Below, piece after piece: positions 61,966 to 64,000 of a DNA stretch of 64,000 nucleotides; the first letter of the stretch is position 1, and every line of letters starts with the position of its first letter. The notes under the pieces are model-generated. The model saw only the letters and a list, made by a program, of their open reading frames with translations. It was not told the origin of the DNA and searched no databases. The DNA lies in the NCBI RefSeq assembly GCF_039536765.1, contig NZ_BAAAZF010000001.1, positions 1,798,001 to 1,862,000 of the forward strand, in the 5' to 3' direction. This DNA comes from Parerythrobacter jejuensis (lineage in GTDB: Bacteria; Pseudomonadota; Alphaproteobacteria; Sphingomonadales; Sphingomonadaceae). Position numbers and translations under genes: made by a program.

Positions 61966-63147
61966 TTGTTCAATAGCGCTGAAAACGGCGGGTTTGCCGC
62001 AAAGGTGGCAAACTGGTTCCCGGACCGTGAATTTTTCATGCGGTCGCAGGGACAGGTCCGTTTCATCAAGGTCAGTTCGCGCATGCAGAAGATCGCCGCC
62101 TCCGTGGTGGTGATCGCGCTGTTGGTTTGGGCCATCAGCATGGCCGTGATGTCGTGGACGCAATATCGCGCGCAGGCTGACCGACTTTCTTTGCTGGAAC
62201 GAGAAGCGGAAGTGGCCACCGCGCAAGAACGGGTGAACGCCTATCGCGATGATCTCGGCTCGGTCACCGAAGACCTCCAGAAGCGCCAGGAATTCCTCGA
62301 GGCGATGACAGCCGCCCTGCCGGAAGACATCAAGGCTGAAGACAGCAGCACCGCTGGCACAGTTACCGATAGTTCGTCCGAAGCCGCAGAAACCGTTTCC
62401 AAGGTTAGCTCTTCCATCCCAGAAGCCGCCGAACTTGCCCGGATCGAAGCTCGCCAGCTGGCTTTTGTCGAAAAGCTGACTCGTTTCGCAGACCGCCGTG
62501 CAGCCCGCGCTGAACGCGCCATCCGTCAATTGGGCCTCAACCCGACAGCCATGCTCAAGGGCGCTGACCGGGAGGCCATGGGTGGCCCGTTGGAGATACT
62601 TGCGACCGGCGCTAACGGCTCTATCGACCCGCGCTTTGAACGGCTTGGCCTGAGCCTGGCCCGCATGGCGGCGCTTGAACGTGGCCTCGACGCCATCCCG
62701 CAGATCACCCCGACCAACCTCAACGTCACCAAGGTATCCTCCGGCTTCGGCTATCGCCGGGATCCCTTCACTGGTGGTGGTGCAATGCATTCAGGCCTGG
62801 ACTTCAAGGGTCCGCGCGGCGCGCCGATCTATGCCGCGGCGAAAGGCGTGGTCAGCTATGCCGGCTGGAAATCCGGTTATGGCAAAACCATCGAGATCAC
62901 CCACGGCAACGGCATGATGACACGCTACGCCCACATGTCGCGCTACTCAGCCACCGCCGGCCAGGTGGTTGATGCGGGTGACCCCATCGGCGCCATCGGC
63001 AGTACGGGCCGATCCACCGGGCCACACTTGCACTTCGAAGTGCGTATCAATGAACGCGCGGTCAATCCGCGCCCCTTCCTGGAGGCAGCCCCCAATGTTC
63101 TCAAAGAAGCCCGCAGAACCGGCAATGGGGACAATACCCGTGGCTAA
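61966..63147 (+). CDS. M23 peptidoglycan endopeptidase, membrane-anchored
   Basis: This 393-residue protein has one membrane helix (about 41-63), a coiled-coil and linker region (65-250) and a C-terminal M23/LytM domain. The latter has all ligands: His275-Ser-Gly-Leu-Asp279 and His354-x-His356. It should cut peptide cross-links in the periplasm. The TTG start has GGGG 6-7 bp upstream; no ATG comes before conserved sequence. The next gene, a bactofilin, begins 53 bp before its stop in another frame, so the two are coupled. M23 and bactofilin pairs act together in cell shape or stalk growth in other bacteria. Confidence 0.92.
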   Translation: MFNSAENGGFAAKVANWFPDREFFMRSQGQVRFIKVSSRMQKIAASVVVIALLVWAISMAVMSWTQYRAQADRLSLLEREAEVATAQERVNAYRDDLGSVTEDLQKRQEFLEAMTAALPEDIKAEDSSTAGTVTDSSSEAAETVSKVSSSIPEAAELARIEARQLAFVEKLTRFADRRAARAERAIRQLGLNPTAMLKGADREAMGGPLEILATGANGSIDPRFERLGLSLARMAALERGLDAIPQITPTNLNVTKVSSGFGYRRDPFTGGGAMHSGLDFKGPRGAPIYAAAKGVVSYAGWKSGYGKTIEITHGNGMMTRYAHMSRYSATAGQVVDAGDPIGAIGSTGRSTGPHLHFEVRINERAVNPRPFLEAAPNVLKEARRTGNGDNTRG

Positions 63148-63556
63148 AGCATCCAGCTCCTCCGGCAGCTTTTCCGTGATTGGTGGCGATGTCACCATCA
63201 CCGGCAACATCGCCGCATCGACCGAATTGCACGTTGATGGCACCATCGATGGCGACATTGCCTGTTCTTCGCTTGTCCAGGGCGAGACATCGAAAGTGAA
63301 CGGGGCGATCAAGGCGGAAAGCGCCCGGCTTGCCGGTACGGTCGAGGGATCGATTGACGCCCGCGAGCTGGTCATCCTGCGGACCGCAACGATCAAGGGC
63401 GATGTCCATTATGATGCGCTCACCATCGAACAGGGCGCGGCTGTCGACGGACGCTTTGCCCCGCGTGGGCATGGCAAATCCGCTGTCGCACCGCCGGTGG
63501 CGGCCTCGGGAGATACGGGCGGTGATGACGAGCCCAAGCTCAGCATCGCGACGTAA
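63095..63556 (+). CDS. Bactofilin (polymer-forming cytoskeletal protein)
   Basis: This 153-residue protein has a basic, Ser-rich N-terminus and a central right-handed beta-helix (about 25-125). The helix shows repeated short strands such as Gly-Asp-Val-Thr-Ile-Thr-Gly-Asn-Ile, Leu-His-Val-Asp-Gly-Thr-Ile-Asp-Gly-Asp-Ile and Thr-Ile-Lys-Gly-Asp-Val-His. A disordered Ala/Gly/Asp tail follows. Bactofilins self-assemble into filaments at the membrane and can recruit M23 enzymes. ATG 63095 has a GGAGG site 9 bp upstream and overlaps the M23 gene. The longer in-frame start would lack the family N-terminus. Confidence 0.92.
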   Translation: MFSKKPAEPAMGTIPVAKASSSSGSFSVIGGDVTITGNIAASTELHVDGTIDGDIACSSLVQGETSKVNGAIKAESARLAGTVEGSIDARELVILRTATIKGDVHYDALTIEQGAAVDGRFAPRGHGKSAVAPPVAASGDTGGDDEPKLSIAT

Positions 63557-63581
63557 ACCCGCGATATTCTAGAATAGCAAG

Positions 63582-63610
63582 AAAGGGCGCGGCTTCGGCA
63601 CGCGCCCTTT
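63582..63610. terminator. Bidirectional Rho-independent terminator
   Basis: AAAGGGCGCG and CGCGCCCTTT make a perfect 10-bp stem around a 9-nt loop. A T-run follows on the plus strand (608-611), and TTTC follows on the minus strand. It lies between the convergent bactofilin and acyl-CoA ligase genes, 25 bp after the former's stop and 5 bp after the latter's. Confidence 0.8.
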
Positions 63611-63615
63611 TCGTA

Positions 63616-64000
63616 TCAGCCGAGCACTTCGGCTCTCAATGCCTTGCGATCAAGCTTGCCGATAATCGTCTTGGGCAGCTCGTCACGGATCACAACCTTG
63701 TCGACCCGCTCATGCTTGCCGACCCGGTCGTTGAGCCATGATTTGAGCGAGTCGCCACCGATATCGACATCGCCCGCCAGCGTGATGAACACCCGGGGCA
63801 CTTCACCCAGATAATCGTCGGGCACCCCGATCACGAGCGCTTCTTTCACGGCCTCGTGCTCCAGGATCACATCTTCGACCTGGCTCGGGAAGACTTTGAA
63901 CCCGCCCACGGCGATCATATCCTTGATCCGGTCCACAATCTGCAGGAAGCCGTCACCGTCAACCACCGCAACATCGCCCGTGCGCAACCATGATTTGCCC
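63616..64000 (-). CDS. AMP-binding acyl-CoA ligase, C-terminal part only
   Basis: About 128 C-terminal residues are present and the gene runs off the window. Blocks are Leu-Arg-Thr-Gly-Asp-Val-Ala, Asp-Arg-Ile-Lys-Asp-Met-Ile-Ala-Val-Gly-Gly-Phe-Lys-Val-Phe-Pro-Ser-Gln-Val-Glu-like (the hinge and A8 region), Gly-Val-Pro-Asp and Pro-Lys-Thr-Ile-Ile-Gly-Lys-Leu-Asp-Arg-Lys-Ala-Leu with the A10 catalytic Lys. It is a long-chain fatty-acid-CoA ligase (FadD)-like enzyme, though the substrate-binding part is not in view. The frame is intact to the edge. Confidence 0.88.
   Translation of the reverse strand, partial: GKSWLRTGDVAVVDGDGFLQIVDRIKDMIAVGGFKVFPSQVEDVILEHEAVKEALVIGVPDDYLGEVPRVFITLAGDVDIGGDSLKSWLNDRVGKHERVDKVVIRDELPKTIIGKLDRKALRAEVLG

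Overview
The window looks like chromosomal DNA of an alphaproteobacterium, most likely a sphingomonad (Erythrobacteraceae-like). The reasons are a SciP-type CtrA inhibitor, a bactofilin next to an M23 peptidase, an EcfG-like promoter motif before a GlsB-type stress protein, and dense GC-rich genes that often overlap by 4 bp and often start with GTG or TTG. No genus can be fixed without a search. There are no tRNAs, rRNAs, CRISPR arrays or insertion sequences.

Layout. 0.1-9.4 kb: two envelope proteins of unknown role, a DUF445 membrane protein, an RND efflux pump with its adaptor, a GlsB stress protein and sciP. 9.5-21.4 kb: housekeeping genes (mnmA, serine hydrolase, PhzF, cation efflux, pdxH, DnaJ-like, YihY/BrkB, fabI) interleaved with a dispersed GDP-mannose/GDP-fucose set (fcl; manC-manA; gmd). 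21.5-51.9 kb: a surface-polysaccharide locus that reads less GC-rich by eye. It opens with a plus-strand CapD/WbpM-type dehydratase, followed by about 28 kb of minus-strand genes with many 1-12 bp junctions. 52.0-64.0 kb: wecB, coq7, dsbB, a CtpA protease, a UDP-glucuronate-epimerase-like SDR, an EnvC-like protein, rlmH, rsfS, nadD, proA, an M23 peptidase, a bactofilin and a cut-off acyl-CoA ligase.

How the polysaccharide locus works (inference from families). CapD and a hybrid epimerase/phosphoglycosyltransferase probably make and load the first 6-deoxy-amino sugar. WecB and WecC would give UDP-ManNAcA. A complete legionaminic-acid route (PtmE-like guanylyltransferase, LegB, LegC, acetyltransferase, LegG, LegI, LegF) yields a CMP-activated nonulosonic acid. 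A WbpG/HisH2/HisF2-like trio would convert an N-acetyl to an N-acetamidino group. Wzx and Wzy-like proteins, a Wza-like exporter, a Wzc-like tyrosine autokinase and an O-antigen-ligase-family protein would handle export, polymerisation and length control. A heparinase II/III protein and a two-domain oxidoreductase are also inside. The most interesting unknowns are the candidate nonulosonate transferase (36673-37932), the membrane protein 46305-47513 and the secreted protein 23431-24810. Outside the locus, two genes (proA and brkB) appear to start with ATT.
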